A stretch of DNA of 64,000 bases from Mycobacterium sp. M26 (GTDB lineage Bacteria > Actinomycetota > Actinomycetes > Mycobacteriales > Mycobacteriaceae). The notes below the pieces were generated by a model, which saw nothing but the letters and a program-made list of their open reading frames with translations, was not told the origin of the DNA and searched no databases. The stretch spans positions 501,468 to 565,467 of the forward strand of contig NZ_LN929907.1 of the NCBI RefSeq assembly GCF_001494595.1, read 5' to 3'. This document shows positions 8,509 through 17,431 of this stretch, in pieces; positions within the stretch are counted from its first letter, which is position 1, and every line of letters begins with the position of its first letter. The position numbers and the translations under genes were made by a program.

Positions 8509-8592
8509 GGGCTACCGCTGCGCCGCCGAGGACTGCCAAGCCCATCCCCGCCGCGACTACGCCGGCCTGTGCCCAGCGCCGTCGTCCCGCGC
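8393..8592. repeat. Perfect 100-bp tandem duplication
   Basis: Positions 8393-8492 and 8493-8592 are identical over 100 bp. The unit covers the signal-peptide-coding part of the DUF1254 gene. Since 100 is not a multiple of three, the duplication separates the original start (8605) from the coding frame. It leaves an alternative ATG (8508) inside the second-read copy that restores a complete signal peptide. Confidence 0.95.
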
Positions 8593-8673
8593 GTCTGTCA
8601 GCCATTCGACCCCTCCGGTCCGCACCCCGAACGAACTGTACCGCGCGTCAATATCGGCGCGGGTGACATGACT

Positions 8674-8705
8674 GAGGCCAGGCCCCGGGTGTGGGGCCTG
8701 GCCTC
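8674..8705. terminator. Terminator hairpin downstream of sodN
   Basis: GAGGCCAGGCCCC and GGGGCCTGGCCTC form a perfect 13-bp stem with a 6-nt loop. It lies 20 bp past the sodN stop on the minus strand and most likely terminates the sodN transcript. There is no long T tract, as is common in mycobacteria. Confidence 0.65.
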
Positions 8706-8724
8706 GGCTGACGAATGGTTGCCG

Positions 8725-9150
8725 TTACTTGGCCGGCGGGTAGACGCCCATCCCCTTGGCCTTCTCGGTCTGCCAGAAGATGTCGGCGATCTCGTCGATG
8801 GTCTTCAGCAGCTTCTCGGCGACGGCCACGTCCAGCGACTTCTTGACGTCGCCGGCACCGTGGACGCCGTCCCAGAACAGCTGGTGCAGGTTGGGGAACT
8901 GCTCGAAGTGCTCCTTGGTGAAGAAGTCGGCCCACAGGACCATCAGGTGATGCTTGACCTCTTCGGCGCGCTGCTCCTTGATGATGATGGCGCGGGTCTT
9001 GAAGTGGTCGTCGTCGGAGTCGTGGTACTTCTGGAGCGTCTTCAGGCAGGAGAGCGCTTCGATCTTGGCCTGGGCGGGGTCATAGACGCCGCAGTACAGA
9101 TCGCAGTGGGCATGGGCTTCGGTGGCGTTGGCGAAAAGTCGTTGCAGCAT
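8725..9150 (-). CDS. sodN: Nickel superoxide dismutase precursor
   Basis: A 14-residue leader (MLQRLFANATEAHA) precedes the nickel-hook sequence HCDLYCGVYDPAQA. In this family the leader is removed so that the new N-terminal His1, with Cys2 and Cys6, binds nickel. The rest (four-helix protein with HLMVLW and FPNLHQLFW) and the length of 141 residues fit Ni-SOD, a cytoplasmic enzyme that dismutates superoxide. Position 5 of the mature protein is Tyr instead of the Pro of the Streptomyces enzyme. The maturation protease gene is divergent next door. Confidence 0.9.
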   Translation of the reverse strand: MLQRLFANATEAHAHCDLYCGVYDPAQAKIEALSCLKTLQKYHDSDDDHFKTRAIIIKEQRAEEVKHHLMVLWADFFTKEHFEQFPNLHQLFWDGVHGAGDVKKSLDVAVAEKLLKTIDEIADIFWQTEKAKGMGVYPPAK

Positions 9151-9205
9151 GTGCCTAACTTACCCTTTGAGGGTGCGCCACAACCATGGGCTGGGACATC
9201 ACCGT

Positions 9206-9517
9206 GTGCGCCCTCCGGTGCGCCGGTTTGTCGTGGTCGAGGACTCGATGCGGCCCACCCTCAACCCCGGCGACGGGCTGTTGGCGATCCGCGGCGGCCG
9301 GGTCCGGGTGGGCCAGGTCCGGGTGTTCCCAGACCCCACCAAGCCGTCCCGATGGCTGGTCAAACGCGTCGCCGCAGTGCAAGGAGAGCGCTTCGAGGCG
9401 GCCTCGGACAATCCGCACGCGCCCGGCGTCGTCGATTCCCGCCAGTTCGGCCCGGTTCCGGCGGCGGGTTCCTATCGGGTGGTGTGGCAGGTCCGAGGCC
9501 GAGGCCGGGGCCGCTGA
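9206..9517 (+). CDS. sodX: Ni-SOD maturation protease (S26 signal-peptidase-like)
   Basis: A small S26 peptidase without a membrane anchor: the Ser of VVVEDSMRPTLNPGD and the Lys of RWLVKRVAA form the Ser/Lys dyad. Its position divergent from sodN identifies it as the protease that removes the SodN leader. The start is uncertain: GTG at 9206 gives a compact protein (103 residues) beginning just before the catalytic strand, while ATG 9152 and GTG 9173 are open upstream. No start has a convincing SD, so leaderless initiation is possible. Confidence 0.8.
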   Translation: MRPPVRRFVVVEDSMRPTLNPGDGLLAIRGGRVRVGQVRVFPDPTKPSRWLVKRVAAVQGERFEAASDNPHAPGVVDSRQFGPVPAAGSYRVVWQVRGRGRGR

Positions 9518-9521
9518 GCCG

Positions 9522-10466
9522 CTACTGCGGGTGGCTGGCCAGATAGTCCTGGACCGGAATCCGTTCGGACTGATCAAAACCGATGGGCAGCAACACATCT
9601 CCGGCCGTCGAGACGTAGTAGACATTCCAGCGGTGGTAGATCCCGAACGCTGCGGGATCCTCGGCCATCGCGGCGGCGTACTGGTTGACCGCGGCCACGT
9701 ACTGGTCGGCGTGGTTGTAGCGGAAGATCGCGCCGTCGGGGTTGGTGGCGAAACCGTTGGCGGCCAGGTAGCGCCCGGCGGCCATGATGCTGTCCCGGGG
9801 CGCGCGGATGTCGCCGCCGTCGCCGTAGCCGGCGAATGTCGACGGCAGGAACTGCATGGGGCCCTGCGCGCCCGCGGTGCTGACGCCGTCGATGCTGCCG
9901 AAGCGGGTTTCGATGAAGTTGATGGCCGCCAGATAGTTCCAGCCGACGCCGGTGGCGGCTTCGGCCTCCCGGTAGTAGCCCATCAGTTCCTCGGGCGGGG
10001 GCGGCGGCTGGATGCGCCACGCGGGCAGGGTGTCCTTCGGGATGGCCATCGCCGCGAGTTGACGGCGGGCCTCGATATTGCGGTCGTAGAAACCGAGCAG
10101 TTCGGGCGGAATCTGGGGCCGGATGATCGGGTCCCACTCCGGGTTCCTGCCGATCGCCCGGTACGCCACCTGTTCGCGGTGCGCGGCGGCGGCCAGCGCG
10201 TCCTGCGGGGTGGCCGGGTCACGCAGGGCCAGCTCGTCGGACACCAGGTCGGCACCGATCTGGGCGGGATCCGACGCCAGTTGTGGCTGGGCGCCCACCA
10301 GGATGGCCGGCACCGCCGTCGTCGACGCCAGCGCGGTGGCCGCCGGGGTGGTCAGCGCAGGCGCGGCAGAGTGTGAGGCGACGGGTGACGCCGGCTGGTG
10401 GCCGCATCCGGCCAGGCCCAGACCCAGCATTGCCGCAGCCACCGCGACCACCCGAAGAGAAGACAT
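9522..10466 (-). CDS. Lipoprotein lytic murein transglycosylase
   Basis: The 314-residue protein has a lipobox (LGLAGC, lipidated Cys21) and an SLT domain with the catalytic Glu in AINFIETRFG, followed by AGAQGPMQFLPSTFAGYG, the signature of the soluble-lytic-transglycosylase fold. It cleaves the MurNAc-GlcNAc bond in peptidoglycan on the outer face of the cytoplasmic membrane. A basic/Ala-rich linker separates the lipid anchor from the enzyme. It converges on sodX with a 4-bp gap. Confidence 0.88.
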   Translation of the reverse strand: MSSLRVVAVAAAMLGLGLAGCGHQPASPVASHSAAPALTTPAATALASTTAVPAILVGAQPQLASDPAQIGADLVSDELALRDPATPQDALAAAAHREQVAYRAIGRNPEWDPIIRPQIPPELLGFYDRNIEARRQLAAMAIPKDTLPAWRIQPPPPPEELMGYYREAEAATGVGWNYLAAINFIETRFGSIDGVSTAGAQGPMQFLPSTFAGYGDGGDIRAPRDSIMAAGRYLAANGFATNPDGAIFRYNHADQYVAAVNQYAAAMAEDPAAFGIYHRWNVYYVSTAGDVLLPIGFDQSERIPVQDYLASHPQ

Positions 10467-10543
10467 CGCGTCGAGTGTTGCCTATCCGGCCGGGCCGCCG
10501 CACCGGAATGTCGTGACCCGGACCGTTGGTAACGTGTTGATCC

Positions 10544-11098
10544 GTGCACGGTGACGAGGTGACCGGATGGATCAGAGGCGGGGCCGACCCGCGTCGGCTC
10601 GCCGAATCGGTTGACGCCCTGCTGACCGAGCTGCCGTCGGCCGGGCTGACGCTGCGCCTGATCGCGCTGCGCGCCGCCGTCCCCCACGAGCAGCTGGCTG
10701 ACCGATTCCCGTCTGTGGAGGCATTGCTCGCCGAGATCTCGCTGGCCGCTCTCGCCGATGCGCCGCTGGGTTCCGGGCGGCTGAAGTCACCGCGGGAGCG
10801 TGTCATCGGTGAACTGCATGTGCTGCTGACGCTCATGGTGGATCAACCGCTGCTGGGTTCGGCCTGCGCCAACGCGGTGATGTCATCGGCCCCCGGCGTG
10901 ACCCGGGTGCGCCGGGAGATCGAGGCCGAGCTGTCCCGACGCATCGAGGTGGCGCTGGGGTACGGCGCCTGGCCCGACCTGGTCGAGGTGCTGCACTGGA
11001 CGCTGCTCGGGGCCATCATCACCGCGGCCGGTGGCGCGGAGCCGCTGGAGTACGTCGACGAGCGGCTCGGCGGGTTCGTCGACCTGTTGCTGGCGTAG
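10544..11098 (+). CDS. TetR-like transcriptional regulator
   Basis: The all-helical 184-residue protein has a short N-terminal region that reads as a degenerate TetR HTH (GLTLRLIALRAAVPHEQLADRFPS, split as GLTLRLIALRAAV then PHEQLADRFPS) and a TetR_C-like C-terminal half. The recognition helix is weak, so TetR is a best guess. It starts at GTG and lies 10 bp before the VanY peptidase gene, suggesting co-transcription. Confidence 0.55.
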   Translation: MHGDEVTGWIRGGADPRRLAESVDALLTELPSAGLTLRLIALRAAVPHEQLADRFPSVEALLAEISLAALADAPLGSGRLKSPRERVIGELHVLLTLMVDQPLLGSACANAVMSSAPGVTRVRREIEAELSRRIEVALGYGAWPDLVEVLHWTLLGAIITAAGGAEPLEYVDERLGGFVDLLLA

Positions 11099-11108
11099 GA
11101 CCGACGTG

Positions 11109-11672
11109 ATGCTGATACGCGCAGTCTTCGTGGGATTGGCCAGCCTGGCCGTCACGGCGGCTGCGACCACTGCGCCGGTGCAGCCGCGAATCATGTTGGT
11201 GGACAACACCGTTACCGTGGACCCCGCTACCGTGTCACCGGGTGACGGTTCGCTGGGTGACGGCCAGGTGCTCACCGCGTTCGATGTGCAGAACCCGGCG
11301 ATCGGGCGGCTGGATCCAGCCCTGCTCAGCGCGATCCAGGCGGCCACCACCGCCGCGGCCGCCGACGGGATCACCATGACCATCACCTCGGGCTGGCGGT
11401 CACCGGAGTTCCAGGAGCGGCTGCTCGACGACGCCGTGGCCACCTACGGCAGCCTGGATGCGGCCCGCCAGTGGGTGCAGACACCGGCCGGGTCCAAACA
11501 CGTCATCGGCCAAGCCGTCGACGTCGGGGGTGTCGGCGCCGATCAGTGGCTGATCGCCAACGGTGCCCGGTTCGGGCTGTGCCGCATCTACGCCAACGAA
11601 CTGTGGCACTTCGAACTGGCCACCGATGCCGCCGGCAACTGCCCGCCGCTACTGCGCAACGCCGCCGGCTGA
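11109..11672 (+). CDS. VanY-type D-alanyl-D-alanine carboxypeptidase, secreted
   Basis: After a signal peptide, the 187-residue protein shows the M15B metallopeptidase motifs S129-K-H131-VIGQAV-D138 and W166-H167-F-E169, which bind zinc and trim the terminal D-Ala of peptidoglycan stem peptides. The ATG at 11109 was taken; the GTG immediately before it (11106) is equally possible. Four kilobases of neighbours on either side include another peptidoglycan enzyme, the lytic transglycosylase. Confidence 0.87.
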   Translation: MLIRAVFVGLASLAVTAAATTAPVQPRIMLVDNTVTVDPATVSPGDGSLGDGQVLTAFDVQNPAIGRLDPALLSAIQAATTAAAADGITMTITSGWRSPEFQERLLDDAVATYGSLDAARQWVQTPAGSKHVIGQAVDVGGVGADQWLIANGARFGLCRIYANELWHFELATDAAGNCPPLLRNAAG

Positions 11673-11775
11673 AACGTTCGGGATCCACGCGCGCACTAAC
11701 CGGATCGATGGCGAACCGGCGAATCCCCCGGAGTAGCTTCTGCGATGAGGCATGACAACGGCGTTAGGTGAACAC

Positions 11776-12558
11776 ATGAGATCTCTGGACGACATCCGCA
11801 CCGCTCTGCTGAGCTGTTACGCGCAGTTCGAAGCGCTGTGCGCAGACTTCAGCGAGGCCGACTGGCAGGCCCAGTCGCTGTGCCCGGACTGGACTGTCGC
11901 CGACGTCGTCAAACATGTCACCAGCATCGAGGCCGTGATGGCCGGGTGGCTGCCCGACGACACCACCACCCCGCCGCCGTTCGAGAAGGCCGCGGAGTTC
12001 CTGGCCGGCACCGAGGACACCGCCGTCCTGTCCGACAAGGTCCGGGCCGTCTACGACCTGCGCCGCCGCGACCTGGCTGCCCTGACCGACGCAGATCTGC
12101 AGCGCCCGTCGTGGATGCCGGTCGGCCCCGGCACCTACGGGCGGTTCCTGGAGATCCGGGTCTTCGACTTCTGGGTCCACGAGCGCGACATCACCACCCC
12201 GCTGGGTCGCAGCACCGACGACGGCACCCTCACCGCGGAGATCTCGCTGGCCGAGGTGGAGGGGTCGATCGGCTACATCGTCGGCAAGAAGGTCGGTCTG
12301 CCCGACGGCAAGAGCCTCGCCATCCAGCTCACCGGTCCGCTCACGCGCGACATCAACGTCCGCGTCGACGGCCGGGCCCAGCGCGTCGAGCATCTGGACA
12401 ACCCGGACACCACGCTGACGACCGACTCGACCACCTTCATCCAGCTGGCCTGCGGCCGTATCGATCCGCAGGCCCAGATCGACTCGGGTGCCGTCACATG
12501 GTCCGGTGATGGCGAGATCGGCGACCGTGCCGCCCGCAATCTCAGGTTCACGATGTGA
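11776..12558 (+). CDS. Maleylpyruvate isomerase/mycothiol-dependent (MDMPI, DinB-like) protein
   Basis: The N-terminal four-helix DinB-like domain shows MDMPI features: [17 protein letters not shown] with the metal-ligand His, and FWVHERDIT with a second. A C-terminal sterol-carrier-like region follows. Such proteins use mycothiol, the actinobacterial thiol, as cofactor. I chose the ATG at 11776, which has AGGTGA 6 nt upstream; ATG 11752 would add eight residues. The stop overlaps the DsbA-like gene by 4 bp. Confidence 0.8.
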   Translation: MRSLDDIRTALLSCYAQFEALCADFSEADWQAQSLCPDWTVADVVKHVTSIEAVMAGWLPDDTTTPPPFEKAAEFLAGTEDTAVLSDKVRAVYDLRRRDLAALTDADLQRPSWMPVGPGTYGRFLEIRVFDFWVHERDITTPLGRSTDDGTLTAEISLAEVEGSIGYIVGKKVGLPDGKSLAIQLTGPLTRDINVRVDGRAQRVEHLDNPDTTLTTDSTTFIQLACGRIDPQAQIDSGAVTWSGDGEIGDRAARNLRFTM

Positions 12559-13265
12559 CCGGGCCAGTCACGTCGGTGGACTTCCACTTCGACGTCATGT
12601 GCCCGTATGCCTATCAGACCTCGAAGTGGATCCGCGAGGTCCGCGATCAGACCGGCCTGGTGATCAACTGGCGCTTCTTCAGCCTCGAGGAGATCAACCG
12701 CCAGGAGGGCAAGAAGCACCCGTGGGAACGGGAGTGGTCCTACGGCTGGTCGATGATGCGGATCGGGGCGCTGCTGCGCAGGCAGTCGATGGCGGCGCTG
12801 GACGCCTGGTACGAGCGGGCCGCCCGGGCCCTGCACGAGGAGGGGCATAAACCGCACGAGCGTGCCGTCGCACGACACCTGTTGGCGGAGTTGGGTTTCG
12901 ACGCCGGACTGGTCGACGAGGCCATCGCCGACCCGTCCACCAATGACGAGGTGCTGGCTGACCACCGCCGCGTCGTCGACGCCGATGGCTACGGCGTGCC
13001 GACCCTGTTCTTCCCTGACGGGCAGTGCCTGTTCGGGCCTGTGCTGATCGATCCGCCCACCGGCGAAGCCGCGGTCCGGTTGTGGAACGCAGTCGTGGCG
13101 TGGACGGAGTTCCCGCACCTGTACGAACTGCAGCGGCCCAAGACCGCCGCCGACGGCGAGCTGATCACCGCGACATTCCGGCCGTATCTCGAGGCCCGCG
13201 ACTGGGTGTCGATCAACCGCGGCCAGGTGATCAACTTCGACCAGGCCGGCGCGGCCGAGGGCTAG
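12555..13265 (+). CDS. DsbA-family (FrnE/HCCA isomerase-like) oxidoreductase
   Basis: A thioredoxin-fold protein with helical insert, 236 residues. The active-site position reads CPYAY, so the second Cys of a CxxC pair is missing. The cis-Pro loop (GYGVPTLFF) is present. This fits the mycothiol/GSH-linked HCCA-isomerase-like branch rather than a dithiol oxidase. The GTG start overlaps the MDMPI-like gene by 4 bp, which supports a shared thiol-dependent process. Confidence 0.82.
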   Translation: MTGPVTSVDFHFDVMCPYAYQTSKWIREVRDQTGLVINWRFFSLEEINRQEGKKHPWEREWSYGWSMMRIGALLRRQSMAALDAWYERAARALHEEGHKPHERAVARHLLAELGFDAGLVDEAIADPSTNDEVLADHRRVVDADGYGVPTLFFPDGQCLFGPVLIDPPTGEAAVRLWNAVVAWTEFPHLYELQRPKTAADGELITATFRPYLEARDWVSINRGQVINFDQAGAAEG

Positions 13266-13573
13266 GGGATGTCGTCGGAGTCCGCCGGATCCGACAGCGA
13301 CAGCAGGAAGATCAGCGCCAGCAGCGCGAAGATGATCAGCGCCGAGACGATGTCGAACCACTCGAACGGATAGAGCGCACCGTCGATCGAGAGCACCAGG
13401 GTGATCTCGACCAGACCGAACACGACGAAGAACACGCCCAACCGGAACCGCGACAGCCCGCGATGCCGTTGTGTGCGGCGCAGTTCCACGGCGAACGTCA
13501 GCAACAGGATCGGCAACACCTGCGCGAGCGTCATCGCGGTGGCACTGTCCACCACGACAATCCGTCCGGCCAT
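13262..13573 (-). CDS. Small membrane protein, three predicted TM helices
   Basis: The 103-residue product has three hydrophobic stretches (around residues 12-30, 43-62 and 73-93), separated by a basic loop ([13 protein letters not shown]) and ending in an acidic tail ([10 protein letters not shown]). I do not recognise the family. It converges on the DsbA-like gene with a 4-bp overlap. Confidence 0.65.
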   Translation of the reverse strand: MAGRIVVVDSATAMTLAQVLPILLLTFAVELRRTQRHRGLSRFRLGVFFVVFGLVEITLVLSIDGALYPFEWFDIVSALIIFALLALIFLLSLSDPADSDDIP

Positions 13574-13693
13574 AGTCCCCCGATCGTTGCCGAGGCCGGT
13601 ATCGTCTCACAGCCAGGTGTCGGCTCGGCTCAACTCAATCTAATTGACGCACTGAATAATTGGGACCACACGCCCCCGGGCTAAGCTGCCACC

Positions 13694-14101
13694 ATGGCGA
13701 CCTTGTCGAAGATCACCACTTTCTTGATGTTCGAAGGCCGAGCCGACGAGGCGATGAACTTCTATGTCTCGTTGTTCGACGACTCCCGCATTGTCGAGGC
13801 GACCCGGTACGGGGCGGGGGCAGCCGGCGCCGAGGGGACGATCGAGCGGGCCTCCTTCACGTTGGCCGGCCAGCCGTTCATGTGTATCGACAGTGCGGTG
13901 GCCCACGGCTTCGGCTTCACGCCGTCGATGTCGCTGTACGTGCGATGTGACAGCGACGAGGAGATCGACCGCATGTTTGAGGCGCTGTCGGTCGACGGGC
14001 AGGTGCTCATGCCGCTGGCGGCCTACGATTTCAGCCCCCGATTCGGTTGGCTCAACGATCGATTCGGGGTGTCGTGGCAGCTGACCCGCGCCGCTGACTG
14101 A
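13694..14101 (+). CDS. PhnB-like VOC-fold protein
   Basis: The 135-residue protein belongs to the 3-demethylubiquinone-9 3-methyltransferase/PhnB branch of the vicinal-oxygen-chelate superfamily: TTFLMFEGRADEAMNFYVSL at the start and FSPRFGWLNDRFGVSWQL at the end are characteristic. Members bind small hydrophobic or phosphonate-like compounds, but no function is fixed for the family. It is followed after 29 bp by another VOC gene. Confidence 0.83.
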   Translation: MATLSKITTFLMFEGRADEAMNFYVSLFDDSRIVEATRYGAGAAGAEGTIERASFTLAGQPFMCIDSAVAHGFGFTPSMSLYVRCDSDEEIDRMFEALSVDGQVLMPLAAYDFSPRFGWLNDRFGVSWQLTRAAD

Positions 14102-14130
14102 CGAGCGCGGCATGCGGGTAAGCAGCACCT

Positions 14131-14484
14131 ATGCGAGTCCTGCGAATCACCACCAACCTTCCCGTCGCCGACATCGAGGTGGCCAAGCACTTCTACACCG
14201 ACTACCTCGGCCTGAGCACCGAGGAGTTCAATCTGGGCTGGGTGGCCCGCTACACCGACACCGACACCGGAGCGCATGTCCAACTAGTGACCGGCGACGC
14301 CACCGCACCCGTGGACTCGGTGGCGTCGATCCACACCGATGACCTCGAGGCCGCCTACCGGGAGGCCCTGCGCGCCGGATACGAGATCGTCCATCCCGTC
14401 ACGGTCGAGCCGTGGGGAGTGCACCGGTTCTTCGTACGGGCTCCAGACGGCAACGTGTTCAACATCGTTGAACATCGGGACTGA
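14131..14484 (+). CDS. Glyoxalase/bleomycin-resistance (VOC) family protein
   Basis: A single-domain VOC protein of 117 residues: the start LRITTNLPVADIEVAKHFYT and the end PDGNVFNIVEHRD give the paired betaalphabetabetabeta modules with His/Glu metal-ligand positions. It may be a lactoylglutathione-lyase-like or resistance protein; the substrate is unknown. Its last 26 bp overlap the convergent DUF4262 gene. Confidence 0.82.
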   Translation: MRVLRITTNLPVADIEVAKHFYTDYLGLSTEEFNLGWVARYTDTDTGAHVQLVTGDATAPVDSVASIHTDDLEAAYREALRAGYEIVHPVTVEPWGVHRFFVRAPDGNVFNIVEHRD

Positions 14485-14941
14485 GTGGCGAGCGCATACC
14501 GACCACCGGCTGTCTGCTCTCCTGATCGCAGAAGTCGGCGGACCACGGCCAGCGGCCCCGGCCGTCGGCCCACACCAGCTGGAAAGCGCGCAGCGGACCG
14601 TGGATCGCCACTGCGACCGGCAGATGCACGTCGGGGTGATCGACCTCGACGACCTCGGCCAAGGGGCCACCGGGAAGGCGGACCTGCTGCCCCGGTGCGA
14701 GGGTCATGCCGTCGAGTAGCCTTTGCGCCGAACCGTTGAGAACCCGGGCCGCGCGGGCCGGCGACACGTTGGTCATCAACAGCTCAGGCAGGCCGTAGGC
14801 CGTCATCCCCGCGGTGTAGGCGAAGGGCATCCGCGGATCTTCCACGTACTGCACGGCCCAGCCCCGCTTGTCGATCTTGGCCCGAACGACGTCGAGATAG
14901 TCGGCAACGGTGCTGCCCGGGTGGTCGCACATCCAGCACAT
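14459..14941 (-). CDS. DUF4262 protein
   Basis: The core (RGWAVQYVEDPRMPFAYTAG and YGLPELLMTN) is the DUF4262 pattern, a family of actinobacterial proteins without known function. I chose the ATG at 14941 (MCWMCDHPG), which has GAGGGG 6 nt upstream on this strand; the frame remains open to 15004. The C-terminus overlaps the convergent VOC gene by 26 bp. The first residues include two Cys spaced CWMC. Confidence 0.72.
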   Translation of the reverse strand: MCWMCDHPGSTVADYLDVVRAKIDKRGWAVQYVEDPRMPFAYTAGMTAYGLPELLMTNVSPARAARVLNGSAQRLLDGMTLAPGQQVRLPGGPLAEVVEVDHPDVHLPVAVAIHGPLRAFQLVWADGRGRWPWSADFCDQESRQPVVGMRSPLSPDVQRC

Positions 14942-15019
14942 GAGGTCCCCTCTCGTCGGTGGTACCGACACCTTGCACGAGGGGTCCGACAAATTGTCGA
15001 ACATATGTTCTAGGCCAGG

Positions 15020-16147
15020 TCAGAGCCACGCACCGGCGTGCAGCACCCGGTCCACGCCCAGTTCGCCGTCCAGCACCACCAGATCGGCACGCGCTCCCGG
15101 GGCCAGCACCGGGGTCGGAAGGCCCAGCGCCCGAGCGGGATTCACCGACGTCGCCGCCACCGCGTCCGCAAGGGCCTGGTCGTGCGGTAGCCCGCTGTGC
15201 TCGACCGCGAACCGGAAGACCCGATCCATCGTCGCGGTACTTCCGGCGATGGTCGAGGTGCCCGCCAGCGTCGCCGCGCCGCCGGTGACCGCCACGTCCA
15301 GCCGACCGATCCGGTAGGCCCCGTCGGCCATGCCGGCTGCGGCCATCGCGTCGGTGATCAGCGTGATGCGATCCGGGCCGGCGCTGCGCACCACATGCCG
15401 GTACAGCGCGGGATCGACGTGGACTCCGTCGGTGATCACCTCCACGGTGACCCGCGGATCCTCCAGCAGTGCGATCACCGGGCCAGGCTCGCGGTGGTGG
15501 ATCGGGCGCATCGCGTTGAACAGGTGCGTGCCGACCGTGGCGCCCGCGTCGATGGCCGCCCGGGTCTGCTCGTAAGTGGCGTCGGTATGGCCCACGGCCG
15601 CCACGGCACCGGCGGCCACGATCCGGTCGATCGCCGCCAGGGCACCGTCGCGTTCCGGCGCCAGCGTCACCATGGTGACTGTCCCGCCCGCGGCGTCCAG
15701 AACGCGGGCGACTTCGTCGTCGGGGTCGCGCAGCAGCGCGGGGTCGTGGGCGCCGCAGCGTCCCACCGCCAGCCACGGTCCCTCCAGATGGATCCCGGCG
15801 ATCAGCCCGTCACGCACCTGACCGGCCAGCACGCCCACCTGGTGCAGCAGATCGGCCGGGGCCGCGCTGACCAGGGAGGCGACCAGCGTGGTGGTGCCGT
15901 GCCGGCGATGCAGGTCCACCGCTGCCCGCGTCGCCGTGACATGGGCGGCCGAGAACTCCGCACCGCCGCCACCGTGCACGTGCGTGTCGACGAACCCCGG
16001 CACCACCGTCACCGCGCCCAGATCCTGGTCGGCCGGCCGTGGCGGGCTCCCGGCACCGATCGCCGTCACCGTCGGCCCGGAAACCTCAATCCAGCCGGGC
16101 CGCAACAACTCCCGGCCGGTCAGGACGGTCTGGGCAGTCAGCAGCAC
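15020..16147 (-). CDS. nagA: N-acetylglucosamine-6-phosphate deacetylase
   Basis: The 375-residue amidohydrolase shows all NagA motifs: the metal site HVHGGGG, IHLEGPW, GHTDA, THLFNAM, DGVHV and the catalytic Asp in TDAMAAAG. It converts GlcNAc-6-P to GlcN-6-P and acetate in the cytoplasm, feeding NagB. It starts with GTG immediately after the nagB stop, so the two are co-transcribed. Confidence 0.93.
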   Translation of the reverse strand: MLLTAQTVLTGRELLRPGWIEVSGPTVTAIGAGSPPRPADQDLGAVTVVPGFVDTHVHGGGGAEFSAAHVTATRAAVDLHRRHGTTTLVASLVSAAPADLLHQVGVLAGQVRDGLIAGIHLEGPWLAVGRCGAHDPALLRDPDDEVARVLDAAGGTVTMVTLAPERDGALAAIDRIVAAGAVAAVGHTDATYEQTRAAIDAGATVGTHLFNAMRPIHHREPGPVIALLEDPRVTVEVITDGVHVDPALYRHVVRSAGPDRITLITDAMAAAGMADGAYRIGRLDVAVTGGAATLAGTSTIAGSTATMDRVFRFAVEHSGLPHDQALADAVAATSVNPARALGLPTPVLAPGARADLVVLDGELGVDRVLHAGAWL

Positions 16148-16936
16148 TCAGATGCCCTGCCAATCCGGCTTGGACAGATACGTCTCGCGGTAATAGTCGG
16201 CCAGCTGCAGCCGGCGGGCCGCGCTGCCGTCGAGCAGGACCGTGACGTGGGGATGGTGCTGCAGGATGGTGGCCGGCCACATCGCGCTCACCGGTCCCTC
16301 GACGAGCTGATGGACGGCCTCGGCCTTGGTACGGCCGGTGGCCACCAGGATGACGTGGCGGGCGTCCATGATCGTGCCCAGACCCTGGGTCAGGCAGTGG
16401 GTGGGCACCAGATCGACGTCACCGCCGAAGAAGCGGGCGTTGTCGATACGGGTCTGGCGGGTCAGCGTCTTGATCCGGGTTCGCGACGCCAGCGACGAGC
16501 CGGGTTCGTTGAAGCCGATGTGGCCGTCGGTGCCGATGCCCAGGATCTGAAGATCGATGCCGCCGGCAGCACGGATGGCCGACTCGTACGCCGCGCACGC
16601 CGCCGGGATATCGGTGGCCAGGCCGTCGGGACCGTCGACCGCGCCCGGGGCGAAGTCCACCCGTGAGACGAACACCGAATCGATGACGGTGCGGTAGCGC
16701 TCGGGATGGTCGGCGGGTAGGCCGACGTACTCATCGAGGGTGAACCCGCGAGCCTGGCGAAACGAGATACGCCCGGCGTCGCAGCGCGCCGCCAGTTCGT
16801 CGTAGATGGCCAGCGGCGAGGACCCGGTGGCCAGACCCAGCACCGCGTCAGGCTTGCGGTGCAGCAACGCCGCGATCGCATCGGCGGCCAGCACACCGAT
16901 CTGGGCGGCGTCCTCGGTGATGATGACCTCCACCAC
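16148..16936 (-). CDS. nagB: Glucosamine-6-phosphate deaminase
   Basis: The 262-residue enzyme has the phosphate loop GLATGSSPLAIY, the TLDEYVGL motif with Asp68/Glu69, and the active-site loop with Asp137, His139 and Glu144 (GTDGHIGFNEP). It converts GlcN-6-P to fructose-6-P and ammonia. It lies between the EIIA gene (6-bp gap) and nagA (no gap) in one operon. Confidence 0.93.
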   Translation of the reverse strand: MVEVIITEDAAQIGVLAADAIAALLHRKPDAVLGLATGSSPLAIYDELAARCDAGRISFRQARGFTLDEYVGLPADHPERYRTVIDSVFVSRVDFAPGAVDGPDGLATDIPAACAAYESAIRAAGGIDLQILGIGTDGHIGFNEPGSSLASRTRIKTLTRQTRIDNARFFGGDVDLVPTHCLTQGLGTIMDARHVILVATGRTKAEAVHQLVEGPVSAMWPATILQHHPHVTVLLDGSAARRLQLADYYRETYLSKPDWQGI

Positions 16937-16942
16937 GTCCCC

Positions 16943-17413
16943 CTATTTGTTGGCGGTGAAAAGGACTGCCGCAGAGGCAATGTCAGAGCCCGCGGTGACG
17001 GCCGCCCCGGCCACGACATTGCCGGGCTCGCGTTCGTCCATGACCACCACCGGCACGATCGGGTTGAGGCCGGCCGCCACGATCGACGGGACGTCGTAGG
17101 TGATCACCGTCTGACCCGCGGTCACGGTGTCGCCCTCGGCGACGTGGGCGACAAAGCCCTCGCCCTTGAGGGCGACGGTGTCCAGCCCCAGATGCACCAG
17201 GACGCCGACGATGTCCGGCGTCATGATCACGTAGGCGTGCGGCATCAGCTTGAGCAGCCGGCCGCCCACGGGGGCGACCGCGTCGACGATCTCGCGGGGC
17301 GGGTCGACCGCAGCGCCGTACCCGACCATTCCTTGGGAGAACACCGGATCGGGGATGTCGGAGAGGGCGACGGCGCGTCCACTGACCGGGGCGAGGACGG
17401 GCGTGCTGCTCAC
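16943..17413 (-). CDS. PTS EIIA component, glucose/GlcNAc family
   Basis: This 156-residue protein is a stand-alone EIIA-Glc domain with His59 and the phosphoryl-accepting His74 in VLVHLGLDTV. It passes phosphate from HPr to the EIIB domain of the divergent nagE product. The GTG at 17413 has GAAGGAGT 5 nt upstream, and upstream residues do not fit the family, so this start is preferred over a further-upstream ATG. Confidence 0.9.
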   Translation of the reverse strand: MSSTPVLAPVSGRAVALSDIPDPVFSQGMVGYGAAVDPPREIVDAVAPVGGRLLKLMPHAYVIMTPDIVGVLVHLGLDTVALKGEGFVAHVAEGDTVTAGQTVITYDVPSIVAAGLNPIVPVVVMDEREPGNVVAGAAVTAGSDIASAAVLFTANK

Positions 17414-17431
17414 AGTGACTCCTTCGGCTCT

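Noticed and set aside
15197..16666. 489-codon plus-strand frame opposite nagA and nagB
   Set aside because: It is antisense to two genes with complete motifs and has the Arg/His/Gly-rich make-up of a GC-rich shadow frame.
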